Origin: Silene noctiflora
Lineage: Eukaryota; Streptophyta; Magnoliopsida; Caryophyllales; Caryophyllaceae
Direction: 5' to 3'
DNA: 43,836 bases
Assembly: GCA_009801015.1 (NCBI GenBank)
Contig: VHZZ01000003.1
Span: 184,151 to 227,986, forward strand
The notes beneath the pieces were generated by a model. It saw only the letters and a list, made by a program, of their open reading frames with translations. It did not search any database and was not told the origin of the DNA. Shown here in pieces: positions 35,101 to 43,836 of the stretch. Position 1 is the stretch's first letter; each line of letters begins with the position of its first letter. The position numbers and the translations under genes are program-made.

Positions 35101-38100
35101 GGCTTCTGGAGGACGCTCTTAACTGCAAAAACCTATGTTTTTAAAAAGTCGTGAGACATTAGTAATAATAAATAATAATTAAAAAAAAAAAAACATCTCG
35201 CATTTAGTGGATATACTCTACTACTTGCCAAAAAAAAAGGCAACACAGAATATAAAATAAATTTAAACCTTTTGAATTGCCTAACAGACATGGCTCCTAA
35301 CCGAAATGCTCAACAGCATCTCTACCAAATACCCAAAACTCAAAACAAAAAAAAAAAACATTGCAAAAGATCTGAAGAAGGCAAAAGGCGAAACCTGCGA
35401 GGCATTAAGTTCTGGAATGCCAGGAGCACCAAATCTACGAGGCAACGTATTTCGAACCATCTGCATCTCGACTTCATGGCCCAGCAAATGGTGGTAAATA
35501 TACCTGTATTAAAATACATAACCGAATGCTTAGAGATAACATATATGGAAGACAAGAGAAACAGTACAGAATTAGGTTGTAAATCCAAATTCGGATTACA
35601 CAACTCAGTGTAAACAGGCCCCTAGATATAAACCAAACTAGTCAAAGGTAACAAGTAAACCGCAAAAAATATTATGCCGTATGTTTATGCTAGTCCACAA
35701 ATTACAAGTATGATGAATGTGAGCAGAAAAGCTTGCAAATAAGATTTTGTTAGTCAACTAGTTTGGTTTGTCCGATTAGGTCACGCCAACCTACCCGCTG
35801 ACACTAGTCTCATCCACTGCAAAAGTTTTCATTGCACTCTGCATCCGATCAAAGCTTGTACTCTTCCAGACAAAATCAACACTGAAACCATGATTTATAT
35901 CTACTGGAACTCCCTATAAAACCAAATTCGAACTTTAGGGAAACAATAACACCATTTATAAAACTGGAACCAAAGAACAGGGAATCATCAGTCGTAAACA
36001 CCTGACTTGCTCGTAACTCCAGTGCAACCTCCTCCTGTGCTGTTAACTTTATCTGTAGGAATAAAACGACCACATAAGAATACTCACACGATCAAATAAC
36101 CTTTATTTAGACTAAACGCCGAAGAATTGAGTCCAAGTCGATAATGAGCCAACATAAAATGATTATTAATTAAGAAAAAAAACAGCTACAAAAAATGCAG
36201 TATTTCAGTAAGCTCAAGTACCACATGCCCAACTGACTGCCAAGCAGGATGAACAGCATCTCCTGAATAGCGTAGCCGCAACTCATCACCAGGCACAAGA
36301 CGCAGTTCATTATCCTCCTATCAAATTGCAGAATTGTACATAGTAAAAATAACACCCACAAAATAACTAAACTAACAAAAATGAAAATCCAGCATTAATG
36401 AACTAGGAAAGAGAGGTAAATAAAAGTATCGGAAAACCTTGGGGAAAACAAAATACGCAACACGCTTCTTGTTCAGTCCAATATCCCACCGAACTGTTAG
36501 ATTGTCCTTACTTTGAGATTCTTTCATCATCTGCAACCCATTAAGGGCATAAAATCCATCAGAAGCAAGGAAAACAATTAGCAGGGGAGAGATCAGGCAC
36601 ACAGGTGGTGGTAGAAAATGATACAATAGAAGTTGGATAAGTATGAAACAACGACATAAAAATAAGCAGCAGATGGCGCATCACTAACCTTGTCATAGTC
36701 AGCTTCAAGTTTGATAAGTGGAGCAAAGACATTTTGATACTGCAAAACGCATAAAAATAAATAAAAGGCTTGCAGATAGAACATAAAAGTCTAGATGCCA
36801 ATCTAAAAATCCCTCCACATCACTACTTTTCGAAATTATACTCGTTCAGAAAAAAGGTTGTTCCTAACTTTCACAATTTTATGCAGAATATCATAAAAAA
36901 CTGTCATGTCAAACAGTGTTCTACATACATTATGACCAATTCGCAAACTAACAAGATGTCTTTAAATTACAAAAGGGCAATTGTCAGATTACAAGGCAGT
37001 TAAATGCATATAAAAACAGGAACCTGATAAGCATCGTCGTATTTTATGGCAACAGGCTGTGGTTCATTATCAACACCGGGCTTCTCAAGATCCTCAAAAG
37101 ATGCATCAGGATTTGTTTTCCACAGTTCTTCTATCTTATTTATCAGTTGTGCACTAATTTGTCTGGCCCTCAGTTGCTCCTGTTCAGATGGGACCTGTAG
37201 CAAGGAACCAGCACATAGATTAGGACATGTACATGTAAGTACCATAAATATTTAAAAAGAAAATCACATTGATATCATGACAACTGACAAGCTTAAATTA
37301 TACCTTGACAAGCCACGGAAGAAAGCAGCGATCATCAATAAGGGGGCACCATTGACTCAAATCCCAATTCATGTCCTTTAAAGCATTTACACTCAAGCAA
37401 GGCTCCCGACAAAGAAGAACGACTACACTCTCTGTCTTCGCAGAAATAAATCCAAGTAAGAAAACATTACGGCAACCACAGTTGTAGCATTCAAGAATTG
37501 TTTCTCCTAACGGGCTATCTTTATGTAGACAGACTTCCTTGTGCTTTGCACGAACCTGCAAAAAAATCCATTAGGAAAAAATCCAAAGAACCAACATATT
37601 AAAATATCAAATGAGATCAATACATATCAATTTACTGCATCATTCATGATCACAACCGCCATTAATTAAATAAAAAAATTTAACAAGTTTGTAAGGCTTA
37701 AAAAAACATTCATGAGAAAACCAAAACAAACACCAATAATAACTTGTTAGATTGTCTCTTTCCCTACAAAAACAAACCATTGAAACCAATCAGAATGCAC
37801 CACAATGTCGATTGTTACCGACTTTTTATATAAAACATTTGGTACATGATACAACATGAGATTCCGAAGGAATAATGATGTCTGAATGTAAATCCAAAGC
37901 AAATAGGATAAAAACTGCCTAACTAGTTCATTTTGTAAGGACTGCAAACAATCAAAAGACAACGAAATATACAGGCCTGCATTAGTGAATCGTCTGCATT
38001 CACAAAGCAGATCATGTCACACTGAACAGATAACTAGATAAGAGCGATTCTACCAAACTTCACCAGAGCGCTTATTTAAAGCTTTATTAAAAACAAAACA

Positions 38101-40474
38101 AATCTACTGTAGCAGAATCCTAAAACGAGAGTAGAACATCTGCCCATTTTCGTATGTCATCTCGTATCCGATTACCTTCTGCTTCTGACATGTCATCACT
38201 TAATGTGATTTACTTGAGTTTTTATATAACTAAGAGTGATGTCTCATAACAAAAGGTCATGTGACTCGAGATAGGACATTTGATTTATTTATTTGAACTG
38301 ATTGGTATTCTTGACGTTAAATTCACATGATATTTAACATAAAGTATTGGGTAAATAGTATTCTAAACAAAGCAGATAGACAACAGTTTGAAATAACGAA
38401 TAGCACAATGTCACATCCTAATCTTTATAGTATGCAAATAGGGCTCTACGCTTCAAAATTCTTTAACAGTTGCCTCATTAAGATATCATTTCATAACTAG
38501 AACCAATAGGCCAAAACATATAAATAATTACCCATCTACAGTGTTATTCCCATTATCCTTATACAAAACACTTCGCTTTGCTCGCCACATTTTAATTATT
38601 TTCCTTGCTAGGTAAACTTTTTGTGCCTAACGATCAAATTGTCCTCCTAAAAGATATAATTACGCAGATTACCATTTTTCAGCCCAAGAACAATTTATCT
38701 AATTTACCATTAAGTCAACCCCAAACCCTATTGAAGACATCAGCTTCTCTCCTCTCCACCAACCACCACCCTCTACCCTCTCTCCTCCCCACCAGTCTCC
38801 ATCCTCTCTCCTCCCCACCAGTCTCCATCCTCTCTCCTCCCCACCAACTCCGACGATCAGCTTCTCTTCTCCACTCCGGCGACCACCCTTTACAGCCATC
38901 ACCACCCCCGCGTTCACCACCTCCATCCTCCTTCAGCCCCAGCACAGCACTAAGCCACTAACCCCTCACCTTCAACAATTTCCTTAAGAGACGCTAAAAA
39001 TGTAAATTGACCAAAAAAAATTCAAAAGTAATTTTCAAAAACTATGTGTCAAGAGCCTATCGCCAACTCGAGACGCTTACGAGTCAAAGGGTCAGTTGGT
39101 TAGTCCGTTAGTGGTAAATGACACTCAGAAGGCGGATGGGCTGGGAGGGCCAGATGTAGTAGTGAATATTCAGTTGGTTACTTTCGGTGTAACTTAACTA
39201 AATCAAACTAATGGTCTAATAGGTGGTCCACTCGCAAGATAATTTATTTTAAGATAGCATTTCTTAAGAACTTTTCCAAAAGTAAATCGCAATAAGATTT
39301 TCAAGGGCGGGAGTAACATTCATTCCACAACTCTGTAACAAGCCTTGCCTATAGTCCTATACCTCACCTCCAAAAATAATTGCATATGTTGGAAATTCCA
39401 TTCACCTCATCAACGCAAACCGCCCAACAATGTTCCAACTTGTACATAGCAAACTCTCATCCTTCGGCTGAGCAATATTCTACTCTTCAAACTCACATAA
39501 ATCGATATTCAAACTTCCTCCACAAACACTACCTAGAGGCTAGAGCTGCAACATATTCCCTAGAAGTCTACCATGTCATCCCCGAAACAAATATCAACAG
39601 AAAACAAGCAAAAGTGTGACTTACACAGAGTACAACTCTCGCCCGGAAAATAAAATCAAACCTTGCATCCAAATACCTACAAAGAGCTCGCTAGACAAGC
39701 TTAAAAAGAGTAGAACTCTCAACCCAGAAATAAAATCAAACCTTGCATCTAAATACATTTGAAGAGCTCGTTAGACAAACTACGTCAAAACCCTCGCTTT
39801 ATCCCGATCATTTGCTAACCTTTAGTTTTCGAGCTACGTTTATTTAAGAAGGGAGGGGCACAAGTTCGCTAACTCGAGAAAAGAATGATCCATTTACACA
39901 TTAAAAGCAATTCCAAACATAAAAAAATGATCAAACAACACAGAATAGAACAAAGCAAACAAAATTGATCAGGAAAACGGACCAAATGATTGACAATGTG
40001 AGAACCAGAAGTATTCCCCCGAGAATTACAAAACCACTTTCGACATGATGGTACATTACACCGAACCACGCACGCTGGATTAGCCACACCGCAATACCGA
40101 CAGGCGTGCTCCGTAAAATCCCCTTTCGAAAACTGATCAACGAAACCATCAACATCATCTCCAACCGTCTCCTCAAAATTCAACCCACTCATACCCGACG
40201 CGAGCGCATCAACCGCCGCACCGCCGCTACCACCACGAATTCCGCCGGAGTTCGACGACGGTGACGGCGTTTCAGACGGCGAAGACACGGAAACCGTCGG
40301 AATGGCGCGAATCGACGGTTGAGAAAGCTCGTTAAAGTGAGGATACGAGGAGAAATCGTCGTCGGCATCATCGGCGACGCCGACTTGAGTGTTGAATTCG
40401 AGAAATGTGTACGCGTCGGTGCCTGTGTCGGGCTGCGACGCCGTTTCGTAGAGATTTGTTGATTGAGAATCCAT
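26116..40474 (-). CDS. UPF1: Regulator of nonsense transcripts 1, UPF1 RNA helicase
   Basis: ATP-dependent 5'-3' RNA helicase at the core of nonsense-mediated mRNA decay; cytoplasmic, binding UPF2, UPF3 and release factors. I joined 29 exons in one frame (1255 aa; Arabidopsis LBA1 is 1254): 40474..39983, 37555..37304, 37194..37024, 36739..36689, 36530..36438, 36317..36222, 36052..36002, 35913..35795, 35503..35395, 35132..35010, 34920..34849, 34748..34677, 34591..34525, 33725..33583, 33495..33424, 33130..33002, 32333..32178, 31773..31660, 31542..31444, 31354..31277, 30150..30016, 29791..29717, 29591..29477, 29351..28990, 28867..28817, 28702..28631, 27320..27189, 26765..26646, 26262..26116. The Cys/His zinc domain starts at ~124. 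Walker A GPPGTGKT is at 495-502, VLIDEST at 638-644, GDHCQLGP from 666, VQYRMHP at 705, SFQGREKD in exon 20 and [11 protein letters not shown] at 862-872. The tail from ~924 is rich in SQ/TQ, the phosphorylation sites used in decay. Confidence 0.97.
26800..27140. repeat. GCGCCTCG/AAGGCG-rich repeat in UPF1 intron 27
   Basis: The left part (GCGCGCCTCGAGTGCACCTA, AGGCGGGCCTTGGATGAGG) and the right part (GGGCGCCTCGC, GCGCCTTCTCCTTGCGC, CACCTCGCC) are roughly inverted around an AT-rich centre. Similar word use occurs at ~11940-12260 in the membrane-protein gene. This is typical of a plant non-autonomous element. Termini not defined. Confidence 0.4.
27925..28385. mobile_element. hAT-type MITE in UPF1 intron 26, with 8-bp target duplication
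   Basis: The left terminus TAGAGGTGGCAAT and right terminus TTTGCCAGCTTTA are imperfect inverted repeats. They are flanked by GCCACCGC (27917-27924) and GTCACCGC (28386-28393), an 8-bp duplication with one mismatch, as hAT transposases make. The 461-bp body carries GGGTTGGGTC, GGTCGGTCAGGTCGG and similar words. Flanking intron sequence (TTTAG(C/T)CACCGCC...AAAAACAAAAGAATGGAATGG) is duplicated again near 28532-28600. Confidence 0.8.
28386..28610. repeat. Direct duplication of intron 26 sequence
   Basis: The block TCACCGCCATCAAAAGTGTG... (28387) followed by CAAAAACAAAAGAATGGAAT is repeated at ~28540 as TCACCGCCTTCAAAAGAGTG... . The intervening ACATTTTCAACCAACAATGA also occurs at ~27853. So a ~150-bp segment of the original intron is present about twice, with the MITE at 27925 inserted into one copy. 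Confidence 0.6.
32438..32922. mobile_element. GCTCGAGC-rich hAT-like MITE in UPF1 intron 16
   Basis: It starts GAGGTGATAATAAGACGAG and ends CTCGTTATCACCCCC, so TTATCACC and GGTGATAA pair as terminal inverted repeats. Both flanks are packed with GCTCGGCTCGA, CTCGAGCTCGG and AGCTCGCGAGC words around an AT-rich centre. No clean 8-bp target duplication is visible. It belongs to the same broad class as 22441-22892. Confidence 0.6.
33909..34108. mobile_element. CCGGTCCGG-rich MITE with nested copy in UPF1 intron 13
   Basis: The left end AGGGCTGTGCACTGGTCC and right end GGTTCATGCACACCT are imperfect inverted repeats of the hAT-like GGTGTGCA type. The start is repeated internally at ~33992 (AGGGCTGTGCACCAG) and ~34044 (AGGCTGTGCAACGG). 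AATCACCAAAAA and GGACAGGAAACCG are also duplicated. So the element has partial tandem copies inside. Confidence 0.5.
37556..39982 (-). other. Large first intron of UPF1 with two tandem repeats
   Basis: A 2.4-kb intron separates the N-terminal exon from the zinc-domain exons. It contains a pyrimidine-rich stretch (plus strand 38745-38960) with a 26-bp tandem repeat CTCTCTCCTCCCCACCAGTC..., about 2.6 copies at 38778-38846. It also has a two-copy repeat of ~80 bp (GAGTACAACTCTCGCCC... at ~39627 and GAGTAGAACTCTCAACCC... at ~39707). No coding exon is needed here, because exon 1 joins exon 2 in phase 0 and matches the conserved protein. Confidence 0.65.
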
Positions 40475-40550
40475 TGATTGATTTGATTTGAGTGATTGAT
40501 TGTGAATTTTGGGATGGATTGTAGAGATTGAAAGGGAAAAGGGGGGATAA

Positions 40551-40572
40551 ATTAGGGTTAGGGTTAGGGTTT
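40551..40572 (-). promoter_or_regulatory. Telo-box cluster in the UPF1 leader
   Basis: On the minus strand, AAACCCTAACCCTAACCCTA lies ~80 bases upstream of the UPF1 ATG. This is three overlapping copies of the plant telo-box (AAACCCTA), a 5'-proximal element common in plant genes of the translation and RNA machinery. About 35 bases further upstream is a TGACGTC word (40607-40613 on the minus strand), a possible bZIP site. Pyrimidine-rich leader sequence surrounds the telo-box. Confidence 0.6.
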
Positions 40573-40766
40573 GAGGAATTGGGGGAAAAGTGTGATTTTA
40601 TTGAGAGACGTCATAAATATTGTGACAATGACTACCTATCTTTACCAACAACACAACGACAAATTGATACGTAGTATTCGTGCTATAAGAGAGACCGGGA
40701 CGGGTATAAGTGGGTATTTTTGAATGTTACGTATCATATGAATAAATGACTGAAAGTACGTGTAAT

Positions 40767-41197
40767 TAAAGCTGGCAAGTCTGATTCGATCCAAGTGACC
40801 CGACCCGATAAAAACTGAGAAATTTGTAACCCGATAATCAGTGAACTGAACTTGACCCATACCTGACCCGATATGGCGATATTGGCCCGATTAAATTGAT
40901 GACGCAACAATTATTAAGCTTAATATTAGAGTGATTTAGTATTTCGATTGATACATTTGACTTAATAACGAAGTAACTAAACCAAATAATGGTCGAAAAA
41001 ATAATTTTAATGGACAAAAATTGAAGTAGTGCGACAAAATCGCTAGATCCAACAGTGACCCGACTCGGCCTGATACATCATTTTGACCGGAAATAGCCGA
41101 CCCGATAACGAGCCGAACAAGACCCAACCGGGTATGTTGACCCGATATAACTCGACCTGACTCAAACCCAACCCGACTGACCTGATTGTCATCTCTA
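40767..41197. mobile_element. hAT-type MITE upstream of UPF1, with 8-bp target duplication
   Basis: The left terminus TAAAGCTGGCAAG and right terminus ATTGTCATCTCTA are imperfect inverted repeats. They are flanked by CGTGTAAT (40759-40766) and CGTGTAAG (41198-41205), an 8-bp duplication with one mismatch. The 431-bp body is rich in GACCCGA and ACCCGAC words. Same family as 27925-28385 by termini and body. It lies ~300 bp upstream of the UPF1 start. Confidence 0.8.
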
Positions 41198-41205
41198 CGT
41201 GTAAG

Positions 41206-43385
41206 AATGATACGAGGGTTAATAGTATGTTCTTTGTGTCCGTGAATTGTTATTGTCATCTCACATTTTTTTCCATATTCCTTATATCAAAAAAATACTC
41301 CCTCCGTTCAACTCCGAATTACACATTTGTTTTTTCATGTTTGTCAACGCGTGTCTTAGGCGGTAAATCGTTTTAGCTACGTATTTGCAAAAATTATAAA
41401 ACTTAGATATTTTTATTGTACTCCGAAAGACGAATGAAACAGGAACCCACATGAGTATATTTTCACTTATGTATTGAGAGAAAATCGAAATTAAATGCTC
41501 GTTTGTGAATAGTGTGCAAAATAAAAATGTCTAGTGTGGAGTTGAATGGAGAAAGTATATAACTACCAAGACACGATGATGGGTGTGGGATTTAAGTATT
41601 TAACGTAGCACATGTCCCGAATTTACTCCCTTTGTATGTACTCACCTTATATTAGAACGATGATTTATTGAATTCATCATCACGATTAGAGTGCGGAGTA
41701 TTCTAAAATTTTAGAGTATTTGAGAAACCAGCGCTAGTTCGTCGTATTATGTCGTGGTTTAGTGGCCGGGTGTTGGTGAGGTAAATTGAGCTCGGGTTGT
41801 GGGGATTACATAAAAGTATTTTGTTTAACTGTAATATTTTTTATTGGGAAATTTTGGAAATGGTCGTTGAAAAATTTACCTACTATGAAAATGATGAGAT
41901 GTGTAAGGATGAAAAGTAAACTGCCCCACTATAAAAGTAGGGTGATTCATTGAAAACCACCACTCTTTCACGTATATAATTTACTAACAAAAATATACAT
42001 CAATTTATTTTAAACAATAAAAATAGGATGATAAAATCATAGAAATTTACCCCATCACCTACCCTGTTTACAACCATCCCGACCCTCCCCACCTTTATGA
42101 ACCCCCAATCCGTTGCCCGCCTAACCATAACTCACGCCTTTAAAGTTAAGACTCACTCTACTTGTAAATAGGTCAATTTATTTGGAATTTAAAACAAATA
42201 AAATGATTAAAAAAAAAGACATAAAATTATAAAAAAACAAAATAAATTTTGCTAATATTTGTTTAAAAGCATAGTTTTGTGTGTTTACCGCATGATTACC
42301 TGCTCAAACGGTTTTCGTATCATTATTTGTCACGTATGTGTAACAACTGATATCTGATACTTCATATAACGTTGTGATATTGAATATCCTGGACACAAAA
42401 TGTTTATTCTTACCAATATCATATAGCATAGAACTCGGAAATCATAAAAACTGAGATAATTATATATCTCCATTTAAAATTAAAGAAACTAAACATTTTT
42501 AAAACCACGTTAAATTGGCCCGTTTATAACCATAACTCGACCATAAATCCGTATAAAGTCGACTCGTGCAACCGTATGTAACAAAGCTATTGGATTGTTT
42601 AAGGTCATATGATCGGTCGATTCTAATATGTCCTTTAGATCTAAAATAATATGTCGTCGCTATAATTAAACTACCTCTATTCAGTTATCGCAGCCTATAC
42701 TAGTCTTAACCCAATCGGTGAAAATCCTAGTTTGCAAGACTAATTAATTAACTCTGATCAGTAGTCAATCAATTAGATTCAAAACCACTGAACAACAATC
42801 AAAAGCAATTTAACAGTTAATTTATTAATTATCCTCTTCTAACATGATAATATATCCCCTTTCACCCTAAATTATAAAATTAACTACGCATAAATCGAAT
42901 TAAACAAATAAAAATAATAATTGAATGCATATTTACTCATATGTGAGGATTTAATGGATGATTTGTTTTACTTCCATAGATCAATATTTTTTAAAACATG
43001 TTACCCGGACTTGACAAAATACCCGATCGACCGGACCGAGGACCGAGCATGGCTCAAAATTGGAATTGACAAGAATCATTGTAACCTTAATCACATATTT
43101 ATTGTTATGAAAGTAATTAATTTTTCCTAAAGAACCTGAAAATAACAAATTGAAAATAAACCAAACTTAAAATAACTCGTCTTAGTCGGTCTAACCCGAA
43201 TTCTTACAAACAACGGAAATAACCCGACCCAATTAACCCATTAATCAGGTCTAAACTTAGCAAAAGGGAACAACTCGTCTCCCATCCTCTAAAAAAGTCT
43301 CAAATACCACAAACATTTCTAGGGTTTCCATACTAATTCCAATTTCCCCAATTTTCCCCCAATTTCTCCTAATTCCCAGATCAAG
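41206..43385. other. Intergenic DNA between divergent UPF1 and ATP synthase epsilon genes
   Basis: Apart from the Stowaway element at 41298 and a possible Stowaway tip (TACTCCCTTTGTATG at ~41625), this is AT-rich DNA without a convincing gene. At ~43000-43260 there are again ACCCGA-type words (AAATAACCCGACCCAATTAACCC). This weak relative of the hAT-type family lies just upstream of the epsilon leader. Confidence 0.5.
41298..41555. mobile_element. Stowaway-like MITE
   Basis: It begins CTCCCTCCGTTCAACTCC and ends with the inverted GGAGTTGAATGGAGAAAG, 14 of 18 positions matching. TA dinucleotides on both sides (41296-41297 and 41556-41557) fit the TA target duplication of Tc1/mariner-derived Stowaway elements. 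Length 258 bp, no coding sequence. Confidence 0.8.
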
Positions 43386-43569
43386 ATGAGCAGTGCAGCA
43401 GCAGCACCATTTTGGAGATCAGCAGGAATGACATACATTAGTTATTCAAACATCTGCGCAAATCTTGTTCGTAATTGTCTTAAGGAACCCTTCAAATCTG
43501 AAGCTCTTGCTCGTGAAAAAGTTCATTACTCTCTCTCTAAATGGGATAGTGGCAATCCCCAGAAACCCA
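43386..43569 (+). CDS. Mitochondrial F1-ATP synthase subunit epsilon (first exon, partial)
   Basis: Smallest subunit of the mitochondrial F1 central stalk; it binds gamma and delta' and has no bacterial counterpart. The exon encodes 61 residues, including [20 protein letters not shown], then [20 protein letters not shown] and [15 protein letters not shown]. This matches the plant epsilon family (about 70 aa, related to Arabidopsis At1g51650). The start AAGATGAGC is the first ATG after a leader that contains TAGGGTTT (a telo-box-type word) at ~43320. The donor is AAACCCA|GTTTGT at 43569/43570 in phase 1, by comparison with family length. The short C-terminal exon lies beyond the window. No cleavable presequence is expected for this subunit. 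Confidence 0.92.
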
Positions 43570-43836
43570 GTTTGTATTCTTCTCTTCTTTTCGTTTCGTA
43601 TCGGGTTTTTTGCGATTTTCATGTTTTTGTCGTAATCGTTTGTTTACCTTTGATTAAAGTACGCAGTTTATGATATTTTATTTTGATTTTAGATTGGGTT
43701 TGTCGTGATTTGATGTGAATGTGAATGTTGCGTTGTTTCTTCGTGTCAATCATTTGTTTACCTTTGATTAAAATACGGAGTTTGTCATCTTATTGTATCG
43801 AAAGATGGTCCTGTGTCGTTGTGTGGATATAATCTG
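43570..43836 (+). other. Start of the epsilon-subunit intron
   Basis: T-rich intron sequence without an open frame that continues the epsilon protein. TTTGTTTACCTTTGATTAAA occurs twice, from 43639 and 43753, so a ~114-bp unit is partly duplicated. The window ends inside this intron. Confidence 0.6.

Noticed and set aside
38605..38961. A 118-codon plus-strand frame rich in Pro, Ser, Thr and Leu, with antisense Gly/Arg-rich frames.
   Set aside because: It is the 26-bp pyrimidine-rich tandem repeat read in frame, inside UPF1 intron 1; low complexity and no motif.
40551..40572. Interstitial telomere repeat.
   Set aside because: Only three units, and they sit in the UPF1 leader where telo-boxes are expected. 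It is better explained as a regulatory motif.
1..43836. CRISPR arrays, operons, prophage or bacterial insertion sequences.
   Set aside because: The window is plant nuclear DNA with spliced genes; no regularly spaced repeats or bacterial gene structure are present.

Overview
This is a stretch of plant nuclear DNA, most likely from a eudicot. The genes are split by many GT-AG introns, the intergenic DNA is AT-rich, and small non-autonomous DNA transposons are scattered through it. A cluster of ambiguous bases (N) between 5020 and 5594 marks a draft-quality patch. A Caryophyllales origin is possible from the style of the repeats, but that is a weak guess.

Four genes account for nearly all the conserved coding sequence up to 40474, and a fifth starts at the right edge. 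From left to right they are: (1) the last coding exon of a peroxisomal Lon protease (LON2 type) on +, ending at 190; (2) the mitochondrial F1-ATP synthase delta' subunit on -, 3615 to 1008, two exons, 199 aa; (3) a large glycine-rich multi-pass membrane protein on -, 17874 to 5141, 22 coding exons reconstructed here in one continuous frame of 1448 aa; (4) the RNA helicase UPF1 on -, 40474 to 26116, 29 coding exons reconstructed in one continuous frame of 1255 aa; (5) the first exon of the mitochondrial F1-ATP synthase epsilon subunit on +, from 43386. As I recall, genes 1 to 4 have the same order as Arabidopsis At5g47040-At5g47010 (LON2, ATP synthase delta', glycine-rich protein, LBA1/UPF1), which makes this a conserved microsynteny block.

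The most unusual region is 20.4 to 24 kb, just downstream of UPF1. It holds a decayed, rearranged copy of the UPF1 3' end (exons 29, 27 and 23 with intron sequence, exons 24-26 and 28 missing). Next to it lies a cluster of broken pentatricopeptide-repeat (PPR) gene pieces, including four copies of a ~100-bp unit whose two ends are inverted copies of each other, and a separate perfect 27-bp hairpin. An unrecognised ORF follows at 25.5 to 25.9 kb.

The remaining space is introns and intergenic DNA carrying MITE-like elements. Two are hAT-type with short terminal inverted repeats and 8-bp target duplications around a body rich in ACCCGA/GGGTCGG words. Others are Stowaway-like elements, a 33-bp-arm inverted repeat in an intron of the membrane-protein gene, and GCTCGAGC-rich elements. 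The annotated genes have housekeeping roles: peroxisomal protein quality control, the mitochondrial ATP synthase stalk, and nonsense-mediated mRNA decay. I see no RNA gene, CRISPR array or complete autonomous transposon.
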